Source: a bacterium EF100-94H03 bin56 (GTDB taxonomy: Bacteria > Pseudomonadota > Alphaproteobacteria > SP197). From it: 64,000 bases of DNA. The DNA is taken from assembly GCA_002238685.1 (NCBI GenBank), contig MPMV01000001.1, positions 124,001-188,000 of the forward strand, given 5' to 3'. The notes under the pieces were generated by a model. It worked only from the letters and a program-made list of their open reading frames with translations. It made no database searches and was not told the DNA's origin. The position numbers were made by a program, and so were the translations under genes. This document shows positions 45,211-54,246 of the stretch, piece by piece (position 1 is the first letter of the stretch; every line of letters begins with the position of its first letter).

Positions 45211-46131
45211 TCAGGAGCCTGCCATGGCGGCGTCGACCATCGGCTGCCAGACGTCGACGTTGTCGTCGAGCCACCGGTTCGTCACTTCGATGAGATCCTG
45301 CTGCTGGTTGTCGATCAGATCCATCATGACTTCCTGAGGCCCGTTCGCGAGCGTGAAGCTCTCGAGGAACCGGGCCGCCACTGGCCATTCGTCGTGAGTC
45401 CCGGGCCAGGCGACCTTGAAGATGCGCGGCTTGTGCAGGCTGTACTGGTTCACCAGGTCCTCCGGAATGTCGATCCATCCGGTCTCGTGAACGGACAGGA
45501 CCCAGTGGGGGGCCCAGAACATCATGACGAGCGGCGCCTCGCGATCCACCGCCGAATTGAGCTCCGCGATCATCGTTCCTTCACTGCCCGCGGGAACAAC
45601 ATCGAACGGCAGCTCCTGCTCTCGAATGAGATCGCCGGCACGACTGCGCCATTCTGACGGGTAGTCAAGGAAGCGGCCGTTGGGAATGGTCTCGGTGGTG
45701 GCAAAGAGCTCGTGGCAATCGAGGAAGGCTTCCCATGCGGGCAGGCCCGGGCACTCCTCCTCGACATAGAGTGGATAGAGCCAGCCTTCCCGGGCATCGA
45801 GTCCCAGGTCACCGATGTCGACGATGTCGCCGTTCTCGATCATGACCGGATAGACATCACCCAGGTTGTTGCTCCACATCTCGGGCGAATAGGTGATCTC
45901 GCCGTCGGCGATTCCCTGAGGCGCGGCCAGCGCGGAGATCGCCACGTACTCGACATTGTAGCCCATGCGCCTGAGAATCTCTCCCGAAACGGTCGAGGAG
46001 ATCTGGGCGCCGGTCCAGTTGTGCAATGGAACGATGATAGGCCTCTCCGATTCGGGGACGTCCGCCCCGGCCGGTACCGTGAACAGGAGGGCCGCGCCGG
46101 CGGCGAACAACAACTTCCTAGCAGTTTCCAT
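45211..46131 (-). CDS. Betaine/choline-type ABC binding protein (ProX/OpuAC family)
   Basis: A 306-residue periplasmic protein. A signal peptide (about residues 1-23, ending PAGADV) precedes an OpuAC-type domain: PLHNWTGAQISSTVSGEILRR, YSPEMWSNNL and MMFWAPHWVLS. The family binds quaternary amines such as glycine betaine, choline or carnitine in an aromatic cage; several tryptophans here fit. No permease or ATPase gene is adjacent, so it is an orphan. Two small hairpins lie in its leader (46181-46220). A strong hairpin follows its stop. Confidence 0.9.
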   Translation of the reverse strand: METARKLLFAAGAALLFTVPAGADVPESERPIIVPLHNWTGAQISSTVSGEILRRMGYNVEYVAISALAAPQGIADGEITYSPEMWSNNLGDVYPVMIENGDIVDIGDLGLDAREGWLYPLYVEEECPGLPAWEAFLDCHELFATTETIPNGRFLDYPSEWRSRAGDLIREQELPFDVVPAGSEGTMIAELNSAVDREAPLVMMFWAPHWVLSVHETGWIDIPEDLVNQYSLHKPRIFKVAWPGTHDEWPVAARFLESFTLANGPQEVMMDLIDNQQQDLIEVTNRWLDDNVDVWQPMVDAAMAGS

Positions 46132-46180
46132 GACATCAAACTCCAGTCGTCAATTCACATGTGATGGTGAGTCTGCCCTG

Positions 46181-46220
46181 TCGCATCAGCCAATGCGAGT
46201 CGCACCCTCTCGCCTGAGAG
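46181..46220 (-). promoter_or_regulatory. Paired small hairpins in the leader of the betaine-binding gene
   Basis: On the minus strand a 5-bp stem CTCTC-AGGC-GAGAG (46207-46220) is followed by a 6-bp stem TCGCAT-n6-ATGCGA (46181-46198), 50-90 bases before the ATG. Could be a structured leader or a binding site. The CTCTCAGGC string recalls a piece of the glycine riboswitch, but the rest of that aptamer is missing. Confidence 0.3.
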
Positions 46221-46261
46221 TGTAATGATCCTGCGGCTGACACGACGGAGTTGATGAGGAC

Positions 46262-46651
46262 ATGGGCCGGACGACGATCAATGCGATGTGCGCTGTCTTT
46301 CCGGGTGCCGTGGATACGGACCCCTGGGGAGACGGCCATGACGCCTGGAAAGTTGGCGGCAAGATGTTTGCCTGCATGGGGGCATCCGATGACGGCGTTT
46401 CCGTCAAGACCGACAGTATCGAGACGGCGACGATGCTGATCGATGCTGGTGTCGGGAGAAAAGCGCGGTACTTCCACCGCTCATGGATCAACCTGCCTCT
46501 TGACTGTGCGGAAGACCAGCTGTGGCAGCGCCTTGTCGTGTCCTATCGCATCGTGCGTTCCGCACTCCCGGCCCGGGTGCGGGCGGAACTCCCCCCTGAA
46601 GAGGACCCGGCGCTCCTGCATTCAAGATATCGGGCCGCAAGGACGGGTTAG
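46262..46651 (+). CDS. MmcQ/YjbR family protein
   Basis: A 129-residue protein of the YjbR fold (double-wing DNA-binding-like): FPGAVDTDPWGDGHDAWKVGGKMFACMG at the start, then RSWINLPLD and DQLWQRLVVSYRIV. The family's function is poorly known; a nucleic-acid role has been proposed from structure. ATG 46262 follows GAGGA closely. It lies alone between two minus-strand genes. Confidence 0.85.
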   Translation: MGRTTINAMCAVFPGAVDTDPWGDGHDAWKVGGKMFACMGASDDGVSVKTDSIETATMLIDAGVGRKARYFHRSWINLPLDCAEDQLWQRLVVSYRIVRSALPARVRAELPPEEDPALLHSRYRAARTG

Positions 46652-46675
46652 GGCCTCTCCCGGGATGTCGGGGAA

Positions 46676-47899
46676 TCAGGAGGCGATGCGGTCAAGGTAC
46701 CAGTCGGTGAAGGCTGCCGTGTAATCCTCCAGGGTCGCATAGGGCCCGGGTGCGTAGCGCGTGGAGTTCACGCCCTTCTGGTTGTCGATGATGATCTTCG
46801 TGTCCTCGACGGTGGTGACGTCCCACATCCAGATCAGGCGCTTGAGGTCAACGTCCCGGTCCAGGTCGGCATCGGCGCGAACGTGCCAGGTCACGAGCAC
46901 CTCGCTGAATTCCGGCGTGACCGGCGTGAAACGGAACATCGCGAGATGATCGGCACACAGGTAGGCATAGGACAGCGGGCCGAGTGTGAAGGCGGTCTCT
47001 CCACCATCCCAGTGTTCCAGGGCGCCAAGCAGGGGAGCGACGGGTTGTCCGTCCTCCGAAAGCGTGAGATAGCCCTCCCTGATGGGCTGGCGCCATACGC
47101 TGTGGGGCTGGCGCGGGTCACCGATGTCGCCATTTGTCCAGCCCACGGGGTGGCCGAGCTCTTTCGTCTTCTCGGCCCAGGCATCAATCACCGGACGGTA
47201 GGTCTCCGGGTCGCGGTCGTGCGCCTTCACGTAGGCATTGACCATCGTGTACTCGGGGTGTGCCGGTGAGCAGTGATAGCACTCGCGGAAGTTGTCGACG
47301 ACGAGTTTCCAGTTGGCGTAGGTCGGATAGATCTTGCGGTGCACGATCTTCGTGTCCCTCAGGTGATGCAGTCCGGCGTAGGTGTCGAGCAGGTCGGCAA
47401 CTCCGCTGAAATCCGCGACATTCGGATCATCGGCGCCGGCCAGACAGATGAAGATGAGACCGTGGGCCACGCGGACCGAGCATCCATGAAGCGGGTAGTC
47501 CGTCTTGTTGAATCCCTCTGGCATGGAACGTGCGGCAATGAGTCGGCCGTCGAGATCGTAGGTCCAGGCATGGTAGGGGCACACGAGCTTGCCGGCATTG
47601 CCGCGTTCCTCGAGGCAGATGTGGCTGCCGCGATGACGGCAGACATTGAAGAAGGCGCGGACCATGTGATCACGGCCGCGTACCAGGATGATCGATTCCT
47701 CGCCGACCCGGTAGACAAGGTAGTCACCCTTCGAGGGAATCTCGCTCTCGTGGGCGACATAGAGCCAGGACCTGGAAACGACCTTCTCCATGTCCCGTCT
47801 GAAGATCCCGGGGTCCCGGTAGAACGGCTGTTCCAGGGTGAAACCGGATCGTTGCCGGGCGATCAGGTCATCCACCGCAGGGATGTCGTGTGGCTGCAT
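46676..47899 (-). CDS. Rieske oxygenase alpha subunit, glycine betaine/quaternary amine type
   Basis: A 407-residue Rieske non-heme iron oxygenase. The cluster motif is intact: C87-x-H89 (CRHRG) and C107-x2-H110 (CPYHAW). The catalytic domain has VDNFRECYHC..AHPEY (H209, H214). It resembles GbcA-like and other quaternary-amine demethylases more than aromatic dioxygenases; stachydrine demethylase is an alternative. Start at 47899 with GGGAGGTGAC just upstream. The required reductase gene (gbcB type) is not adjacent. The nearby ProX-like binding protein supports a betaine link, by inference. Confidence 0.88.
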   Translation of the reverse strand: MQPHDIPAVDDLIARQRSGFTLEQPFYRDPGIFRRDMEKVVSRSWLYVAHESEIPSKGDYLVYRVGEESIILVRGRDHMVRAFFNVCRHRGSHICLEERGNAGKLVCPYHAWTYDLDGRLIAARSMPEGFNKTDYPLHGCSVRVAHGLIFICLAGADDPNVADFSGVADLLDTYAGLHHLRDTKIVHRKIYPTYANWKLVVDNFRECYHCSPAHPEYTMVNAYVKAHDRDPETYRPVIDAWAEKTKELGHPVGWTNGDIGDPRQPHSVWRQPIREGYLTLSEDGQPVAPLLGALEHWDGGETAFTLGPLSYAYLCADHLAMFRFTPVTPEFSEVLVTWHVRADADLDRDVDLKRLIWMWDVTTVEDTKIIIDNQKGVNSTRYAPGPYATLEDYTAAFTDWYLDRIAS

Positions 47900-48060
47900 T
47901 GTCACCTCCCGCCAATGCTGCAATCTACCCCAACTCGCGCCGGGACGTGAAGTCCGCTGGCGCACCATGATGGGAACATCCGGGAGCGGAGCGATTCGCA
48001 GAGCAGCGTTTCGGGACAGGCGTGGCTCACGTCATTCCCGACAGGATTGAAGAAGGGAGC

Positions 48061-49365
48061 TTACTCGATAGCAAGGGGCGACCATGCGGGTGGCCCGGTC
48101 ACGAGGTCCATGGCTCTTTCCCTGGCCCGTGCGAGGCCAGTCTCATCGAGCCTGGAAGAGAGATCGGCCAGAAGCTGCCGGGAATAGATGTAGTCTGCCC
48201 CGGGACCGGTGTTCTCCAGGGCCACGATGGCCCAGGCGCAGGCCTCTACCGCGTCGGAGGCGACGCCGTCACCTCTGGCGTAGCGGTCGGCGATGTCGTG
48301 TTGCGCCGCCAGCAGTCCCCATCGTGCCGCCTCCAGGATCTGGTCGCTGGCCGAAACACCAGGTGGACGCACGTAGTTCACGCCAGGGGCGGTGCGGCCG
48401 AGAAGAAGGAGGGCGTCCGCCGAGCCGGCGGCTTCGGCCCGCGCCAGGAGCTGACCCTTCAGGTTGTTGAGAAAGAAGGTCCCCCATCCCTCGGTGAGCA
48501 TTGCTGCCAGGGCCCAGATGGCCCGGGGATGGCGATGGCGTGCCGCGACGAGATACCAGTCGGTTGCATCCTCGATGTGCGGGATGCCGATCCTGCCGAA
48601 CCTCGCCATGTCCCCCATGAGCAGGGCAGCCTGAGGATCACCGCCTTCGGCCAGCGGTCCCAGGAGGTCGCGGGCGGCCTGATACTCGCCCTGGCGAATG
48701 AGTTGACGAGCCTCTGTCACGCCGGGGGTGTCGGACCCGGACCACGCACCAGGCCAGGTCGTGTCCGGATAGTTTCGGTCGACGGCCAGTGTCATGATCC
48801 ATGTTTCCGGCGGTGTGCCTTCCATGGTGACGGCGACATCATCGCGCACCCGCACCAGCCTCTTCCCGGAGCCGGGCCAGCCGAGCCACGACTCGTAGAA
48901 GAGGCTGTAGAGCCAGGACGCCATGGGCGTCAGGTTTGCCGGGCCGGCTTCCATGGGTGGCATGGGCGGCAGGTATGATGGCAGGGTCACGACAAGACCA
49001 GCGATGCTGGCAGCGAGTTCAAGGCGATCACTGAGGCCTTCCCAGGGGGCGGACATGACGAACTGGATCTGTGTCAGTCCTGTCGAATCGCTCCCGAACA
49101 AGATGATGCTGAAGGTCCGTGCCGGGTCACCCGGTACTCCGGGCCGGCCAACAAGGAGCGGACCCACATGGGGATCGTCAATGGTTTCGAAATCCGCCTC
49201 ACCGATCAGTCCGCTGGCGACAGCGGCATGGATCACCTGGGAGCTCGACACCTCGAGCGCCAGGGCGTCATCTGCGGCAGGGCAAAGGGCCGGTCCGAGA
49301 ACGAGCCCGAGGAGGGCGACAAGCCCCCGGGTCGTGGAACCGGACGGTGGAAAGAGACGGGTCAT
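48061..49365 (-). CDS. Secreted protein with SEL1/TPR-like repeats
   Basis: A 434-residue protein with an N-terminal signal peptide (hydrophobic GLVALLGLVLGPALC, cleavage near PAADDA). The first half is unique and beta-rich. From about residue 225 there are helical repeats resembling SEL1/TPR units (ARQLIRQGEYQAARDLLGPLAEGGDPQAALLMGDMA, given here as successive repeats, and ALAAMLTEGWG, ADRYARGDGVASDAVEACAW). Such repeats mediate protein contacts. It probably sits in the periplasm. A lipobox is conceivable around the cysteine but not convincing. Function unknown. Confidence 0.75.
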   Translation of the reverse strand: MTRLFPPSGSTTRGLVALLGLVLGPALCPAADDALALEVSSSQVIHAAVASGLIGEADFETIDDPHVGPLLVGRPGVPGDPARTFSIILFGSDSTGLTQIQFVMSAPWEGLSDRLELAASIAGLVVTLPSYLPPMPPMEAGPANLTPMASWLYSLFYESWLGWPGSGKRLVRVRDDVAVTMEGTPPETWIMTLAVDRNYPDTTWPGAWSGSDTPGVTEARQLIRQGEYQAARDLLGPLAEGGDPQAALLMGDMARFGRIGIPHIEDATDWYLVAARHRHPRAIWALAAMLTEGWGTFFLNNLKGQLLARAEAAGSADALLLLGRTAPGVNYVRPPGVSASDQILEAARWGLLAAQHDIADRYARGDGVASDAVEACAWAIVALENTGPGADYIYSRQLLADLSSRLDETGLARARERAMDLVTGPPAWSPLAIE

Positions 49366-49433
49366 GGTTCCCCGGCAGGTGGAAAGTCATGCATCTGGAC
49401 CACCGACGCCCTCTGCCGTTTGTGAGAGGCGTT

Positions 49434-49461
49434 TTGATAATGCGCGCAACTGTTCTAGTCT
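49434..49461 (+). promoter_or_regulatory. Candidate promoter of the polyamine transporter operon
   Basis: TTGATA (49434-49439) and TAGTCT (49456-49461) are spaced by 16 bases in the divergent gap, about 160 bases upstream of the ATPase gene. Weak match, assigned by eye. Confidence 0.25.
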
Positions 49462-49618
49462 AGTGCCTCGGAATTCACTTCCTTGCGGAGGTGGACTCCG
49501 GTATTTGGGCTTGGCAACGTGCTTGTGGGCAAGATGGACCGTGGTGTGTGGTGTCTCGGAGGGAAGAAGTGATCAGGATGGAGTACCAGATATCGGCGAA
49601 ACGTTCGGGACCGGGTGA

Positions 49619-50740
49619 ATGACGGACAGCATGCACAGCCGGGACCAGGGGAGCAACGAGCCCCAGGTCCGGTTCGAGAACGTCCAGAAGACCTATGATG
49701 GTGAGGTTCTCGTGGTGAAGGACCTCAACCTGGCGATCGAGAAGGGCGAGTTCCTCACGCTCCTCGGACCATCCGGATCGGGCAAGACAACGACGCTCAT
49801 GATGCTGGCCGGGTTTGAATCCACGACCCATGGCGACATCGTGCTCAACGGACGCTCGTTGCGCCTGGTGCCCCCGCACAAGCGGGATATCGGCATGGTC
49901 TTCCAGAACTACGCCCTGTTTCCCCACATGACGGTTAACGAGAACCTCGAGTTTCCGCTGCAGTGCCACAAGGTCGAAAAGTCTGCCCGGGAGACGAAGA
50001 TCGCCGAAGCTCTCGCCATGGTGGAACTCACCGGTTTCGAGAGGCGCCGCCCGGCCCAGCTTTCCGGTGGTCAGCAGCAGCGCGTCGCTCTGGCGCGCGC
50101 CCTCGTCTTCGAGCCCCAGATCGTCCTCATGGACGAGCCGCTTGGCGCTCTCGACAAGAAGCTGCGCGAGCAGATGCAGATCGAGATGAAGCACATTCAC
50201 CAGAACGTGGGCCTGACATTCGTCTACGTCACCCATGACCAGAGCGAGGCGCTGACCATGTCGGACCGCATTGCGGTCTTCGATGACGGAATCATCCAGC
50301 AGCTCGACGCGCCCGAGGAACTCTATGAACGGCCGAAGAACGCCTTCGTTGCCCAGTTCATCGGAGAGAACAACCGGCTCAGGGGGACGATCAAGGAGTT
50401 CGCCGAGGATGTTTGCCTTGTCGAACTTCCCAGTGGGCATGCGATCAGGGCCCTGCCTGTCAATGTTTCCGGGGTGGGGCAGCAAACCACCCTGTCACTG
50501 CGTCCAGAGGTGGTGGTGGTTGGTGCCGTGGAGAGTGATGGTTGCGATGACATCTTCACGGCGGTGGTGCAGGAGCAGATCTACATGGGCGACCACGCGA
50601 GAGTGCGCCTGGAGGTTTTCGGCGACGACGATTTCGTCGTCAAGGTGCCGCGCGGTTCGGGCCATGGCGGCCTTGAACCGGGACAGGAAATCAGAATCGG
50701 CTGGCGGTCGGGCGACTGCCGGGCGCTGGATGCCGCCTGA
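49619..50740 (+). CDS. potA: Polyamine-type ABC transporter ATPase
   Basis: A 373-residue ABC ATPase with the PotA layout: Walker A GPSGSGKTTT, signature LSGGQQQRVALARAL, Walker B IVLMDEPLGALDKKL, switch histidine in VTHDQ, then a C-terminal TOBE-like domain (about residues 280-370). It powers uptake of spermidine/putrescine-class substrates. It is first in an operon of ATPase, binding protein and two permeases. The class III aminotransferase further on fits putrescine use. The exact ligand is not proven. Confidence 0.93.
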   Translation: MTDSMHSRDQGSNEPQVRFENVQKTYDGEVLVVKDLNLAIEKGEFLTLLGPSGSGKTTTLMMLAGFESTTHGDIVLNGRSLRLVPPHKRDIGMVFQNYALFPHMTVNENLEFPLQCHKVEKSARETKIAEALAMVELTGFERRRPAQLSGGQQQRVALARALVFEPQIVLMDEPLGALDKKLREQMQIEMKHIHQNVGLTFVYVTHDQSEALTMSDRIAVFDDGIIQQLDAPEELYERPKNAFVAQFIGENNRLRGTIKEFAEDVCLVELPSGHAIRALPVNVSGVGQQTTLSLRPEVVVVGAVESDGCDDIFTAVVQEQIYMGDHARVRLEVFGDDDFVVKVPRGSGHGGLEPGQEIRIGWRSGDCRALDAA

Positions 50741-50843
50741 CATGACGGGAGGTGTCCTCAAGGCCGCGTGACGCGGCACATGAAGCACGGTCCTAGCGAC
50801 CTTGCACGACATGAACAACGTCCTTTGAAGGGAGACGACAATC

Positions 50844-51917
50844 ATGAAGGGAATATTGAGAGTTTCAGCTGCGGTCCTTGCCGGCGCCGCGTTGGCGGGC
50901 CTGCAGGCTCCGTCAGCCGTCCTGGCCCAGGACACGGTTACCGTGGCTTCCTGGGGCGGCGCCTATTCCGCCAGCCAGCGCGAGGCCTACTACAAGCCTG
51001 CGGCCAAGGAAATCGACATGACCGTCCTCGAGGACGAGTGGGGCGGCACCCTGTCGGAGATCCGTGTCCAGGTCGAGACTGGCGAATACAAGTGGCACGT
51101 CATCGACGGGGAGTCGGGAACTGCCATGGCTGGTTGTGATGAAGGCCTTCTCGCCGAACTCGACTGGGAGATGCTCGGCGGCATGGACCGCTTCTTCCCG
51201 GGTGCTGCTCTCGACTGCTCGGTGGGCACCATCTCATGGGCGACCATCTATTCCTATGATGGCGACGCCTACTCCGGCGACAACGTTCCGACCACGATCG
51301 CCGACTTCTTCGATCTCGAGGCGTTCCCGGGCAAGCGTGGCCTCTATGCCAACAGCCCGGCCGCATCGCTCGAAATGGCGCTTATCGCTGACGGTGTCGC
51401 CGCGGATGATGTCTACACCTACCTCTTGGAGAATGAGGAAGAGGGCCTTGATCGTGCCTTTGCCAAGCTCGAGACGATCAAGGACGAGGTCATCTGGTGG
51501 GATGCCGGCTCCATGGCGCCGCAGCTTCTTGCCGACGGCGAAGTCGCCATGACCACCGCCTGGAACGGCCGCATCTACAATGCGATCGTCAAGGAAGGAA
51601 AGAACTTCGTCATCGTCTGGGATGGACAGATCATTGACTATGATCACTGGGTCATTCCGGCCGGGCATCCGGAATTCGATCTCGGCATGAAGTTCATCGA
51701 GTATGCCAGCCGTCCTGAAGTCATGGCGCGTCAGTCCCAGTACATCTCGTACGGCCCGACGACCGCCGAGGCGGGCGCGCTCATCAATCCGGACATTCTG
51801 CAGCACTTGCCGACAGCTGCGGCCAATCTCGCGAATGCCCTGTGGGTAGACACCGTGTGGTGGGCGGATCGGGAAGAGGAGCTGACAGAGCGCTTCCAGG
51901 TCTGGCGTTCACAGTAA
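50844..51917 (+). CDS. Polyamine-type ABC binding protein
   Basis: A 357-residue family 1 extracellular solute-binding protein. A signal peptide ends near SAVLAQD. The mature N-terminus TVTVASWGGAYSASQREAYYKP is typical of PotD/PotF-like and related proteins. Acidic and tryptophan residues in the middle (EVIWWDAGSMAPQLLADGE) may contact a cationic ligand. The operon and a strong hairpin just after the stop suggest high expression relative to the permeases. The ligand is inferred to be a polyamine or similar amine. Confidence 0.92.
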   Translation: MKGILRVSAAVLAGAALAGLQAPSAVLAQDTVTVASWGGAYSASQREAYYKPAAKEIDMTVLEDEWGGTLSEIRVQVETGEYKWHVIDGESGTAMAGCDEGLLAELDWEMLGGMDRFFPGAALDCSVGTISWATIYSYDGDAYSGDNVPTTIADFFDLEAFPGKRGLYANSPAASLEMALIADGVAADDVYTYLLENEEEGLDRAFAKLETIKDEVIWWDAGSMAPQLLADGEVAMTTAWNGRIYNAIVKEGKNFVIVWDGQIIDYDHWVIPAGHPEFDLGMKFIEYASRPEVMARQSQYISYGPTTAEAGALINPDILQHLPTAAANLANALWVDTVWWADREEELTERFQVWRSQ

Positions 51918-51928
51918 CGAGCCAGTTC

Positions 51929-51966
51929 CAGGGAAAGCCGGGGCGTCACAGCCCCGGTTTTCCCTG
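51929..51966 (+). terminator. Long hairpin between binding-protein and permease genes
   Basis: A 16-bp inverted repeat (51929-51944 with 51951-51966) closed by a 6-base loop, with one G-T pair and followed by CTTTTC. It starts 12 bases after the binding-protein stop. It may attenuate transcription into the permeases or protect the upstream mRNA end. Confidence 0.75.
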
Positions 51967-51999
51967 TCTTTTCTATCATCGGTGCGGAGACACCAGGAC

Positions 52000-53262
52000 A
52001 TGGTGGCAACGACAGGCAGCCATGACGTGATGCGCACAGCCGATGGCGTGCCGCTGAAGATCAAGCTCAGGCGCGCCGAGCGCATGCGCAAGGTCTGGGC
52101 AATCGCCCTCGTTGCACCGCTCTTCCTGTTTCTCGTTGTCGGGTTCATCCTGCCGATCATTTCGCTGCTGGCACTTTCCGTCGAGGATCCGGATCTCACG
52201 TCGGGGTTCCCGCGCACAGCGGAGGTGTTCCAGGAGTGGGACGGCGAGGGATTTCCTTCGCCGGAAGCCATGGCCACCTTTGCCGAGGAACTGTCCGTTG
52301 CCGAACGCGGACAGTTCGGCCGCGCGGCCAAGCGGCTCAACTATGACATCAGCGGCTTCAAGTCGATGGTGAAGAAGACAGCGCGCCAGTCCGAACAGCT
52401 GGCGCTGCTTCCCCTGGACCAGATCCACGATGGCTTCATCAAGATCGACAAGGACTGGGGTGACCCTGCCTACTGGTATGCCATCAAGAACGCCTCCAGC
52501 TACTACACCGATTACTACCTCCTGTGGTCACTCGACCTGCAGCGCGACCAGGAACGCGAGATTGTCGGCGTCTCCCCGGACAGGGCGATCTACGTGGACG
52601 TTCTCCTGCGGACCATCGAGATCAGCTTTGCCGTCACCCTGCTGTGCTTCCTGCTCGGTCTGCCAATTGCCTATCTTCTGGCGACATTGCCGACACGCAT
52701 CAGCAACCTGCTGCTGATTCTCGTTCTTCTGCCGTTCTGGACATCACTGCTGGTGCGGACAACCTCCTGGCTCGTGTTGCTGCAGAACGAGGGGCTGATC
52801 AATGACCTGGCGTTGTGGCTGGGCCTGTGGAATGAGCCTCAGGAACTGATCCGCAACCGGTTCGGTGTCTACGTGGCGATGGTGCACATCCTCCTGCCGT
52901 TCATGGTGCTGCCCATGTACAGCGTGATGAAGACCATCAACCCATGGCACATGCGGGCCGCGGCGTCCCTTGGTGCGCCGGGCTGGAAGGCCTTCCTGAA
53001 GGTCTACTTTCCGCAGTGCATGCCCGGCGTGGCGGCGGGAACACTGCTCGTCTTCATTCTCTCACTGGGGTACTACATCACGCCGGCGCTGGTTGGCGGA
53101 CCGGGCGATCAGATGGTCAGCTACTGGATCGTCCAGAACATGGGGCAAACAGCCAACTGGGGGCTCGGGGCGGCATTGTCCTGCGTGTTGCTCCTGCTCA
53201 CTCTTGTCATGTTCTTCATCTACAACCGTTTTGTCGGTGTTGACCGGCTCAAGGTGAACTGA
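52000..53262 (+). CDS. potB: Polyamine-type ABC permease 1 with large loop
   Basis: A permease of about 420 residues. TM1 (KVWAIALVAPLFLFLVVGFI) is followed by an unusually large external segment of about 140 residues, then five more helices from VDVLLRTIEISFAVTLL. The EAA loop is MRAAASLGAPGWKAFLKVYFPQ. PotB-type permeases are normally nearer 280-300 residues, so the loop is the main extra. ATG at 52000 is chosen; GTG at 51982 is an alternative. The second permease starts 2 bases after its stop. Confidence 0.92.
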   Translation: MVATTGSHDVMRTADGVPLKIKLRRAERMRKVWAIALVAPLFLFLVVGFILPIISLLALSVEDPDLTSGFPRTAEVFQEWDGEGFPSPEAMATFAEELSVAERGQFGRAAKRLNYDISGFKSMVKKTARQSEQLALLPLDQIHDGFIKIDKDWGDPAYWYAIKNASSYYTDYYLLWSLDLQRDQEREIVGVSPDRAIYVDVLLRTIEISFAVTLLCFLLGLPIAYLLATLPTRISNLLLILVLLPFWTSLLVRTTSWLVLLQNEGLINDLALWLGLWNEPQELIRNRFGVYVAMVHILLPFMVLPMYSVMKTINPWHMRAAASLGAPGWKAFLKVYFPQCMPGVAAGTLLVFILSLGYYITPALVGGPGDQMVSYWIVQNMGQTANWGLGAALSCVLLLLTLVMFFIYNRFVGVDRLKVN

Positions 53263-53264
53263 CC

Positions 53265-54092
53265 ATGGCGATGCCGTCCTACGCCACGACGCTCGACAGG
53301 ATCTGGTATGTCACGTTCCGCGTGATCTGCTGCCTGATCTTCGCCTTCCTGATCATTCCGATCATCGTGATCATGCCGCTCAGCTTCAATTCCGAGCCCT
53401 ATTTCACGTACCCCATGCCAGGCTTTTCGCTGCGCTGGTACGGCGATTTCTTCTCGAGCCCGCAGTGGTTGCTGGGCCTTCAGAACAGCATCATCGTCGG
53501 TGTCTTCGCGACCCTGGTGGCGACGGTGCTGGGAACCCTGGCAGCGCTGGGTCTCAATCGTGCCGAGTATGCGGGAAAGTCCACGATCCTTGCAGTCCTC
53601 ATCTCTCCCATCATCGTGCCGATCGTCATCACGGCGGCCGGCATGTTCTATTTCTATGCCAAGGTCGGACTGACCGGGACGCTTGCCGGCCTCGTCTTCG
53701 CCCACGCGACCATCGGTGTGCCCTTCGTCGTCATCACCGTTTCGGCCACCCTGGCCGGATTCGACTACAATCTCATCCGGGCCGGTGCGAGCCTGGGTGG
53801 CGACCCCTTGCGCGTCTTCTTCAAGATCACGCTTCCCCTCATTCTGCCAGGCGTCGTGGCCGGTGCGCTCTTCGCCTTCATCACGTCGTGGGATGAACTG
53901 GTCATCGCGATCTTCCTGGCCAGCACCGAGGAGCACACGCTCCCAAGGCGCATGTGGTCGGGCATCCGCGAGCTTCTTTCGCCGACCATCATGGCGGTCG
54001 CCACCATGCTCATCTTGACATCGATCGGATTGATGATCGTGATGGAACTCCTGCGCCGCCGAAGCGAACGGCTTCGCGGCATCACGCCCTGA
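53265..54092 (+). CDS. potC: Polyamine-type ABC permease 2
   Basis: A 275-residue permease of the PotC type with six predicted helices. Recognisable are IPIIVIMPLSFNSEPYFTYP.PGFSLRWYG near the N-terminus and the EAA loop IRAGASLGGDPLRVFFKITLP. It pairs with the preceding permease to form the channel. It begins 2 bases after the previous stop. No aberration is seen. Confidence 0.94.
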   Translation: MAMPSYATTLDRIWYVTFRVICCLIFAFLIIPIIVIMPLSFNSEPYFTYPMPGFSLRWYGDFFSSPQWLLGLQNSIIVGVFATLVATVLGTLAALGLNRAEYAGKSTILAVLISPIIVPIVITAAGMFYFYAKVGLTGTLAGLVFAHATIGVPFVVITVSATLAGFDYNLIRAGASLGGDPLRVFFKITLPLILPGVVAGALFAFITSWDELVIAIFLASTEEHTLPRRMWSGIRELLSPTIMAVATMLILTSIGLMIVMELLRRRSERLRGITP

Positions 54093-54246
54093 CGGCCAGT
54101 TACCCGGCTGCCGACGGGCAGGACACCTGTTCGCCATCATTTCCGATCATTGTCGTCCGCAGACGGGCGGCGTGACTGTTCATGAATGTTCCGTTTTGTG
54201 GGATGAAGCGTGATCACGGGCTTTCCGGCGACGCTGTGAGAGGGGA

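Noticed and set aside
46132-46261. Glycine riboswitch upstream of the betaine-binding gene
   Set aside because: Only CTCTCAGGC matches; the 5' GGAGAG strand and the aptamer core are absent, and CTCTC pairs locally with GAGAG instead.
53220-54140. Minus-strand ORF of 306 codons
   Set aside because: Antisense of the second polyamine permease, highly charged low-complexity composition.
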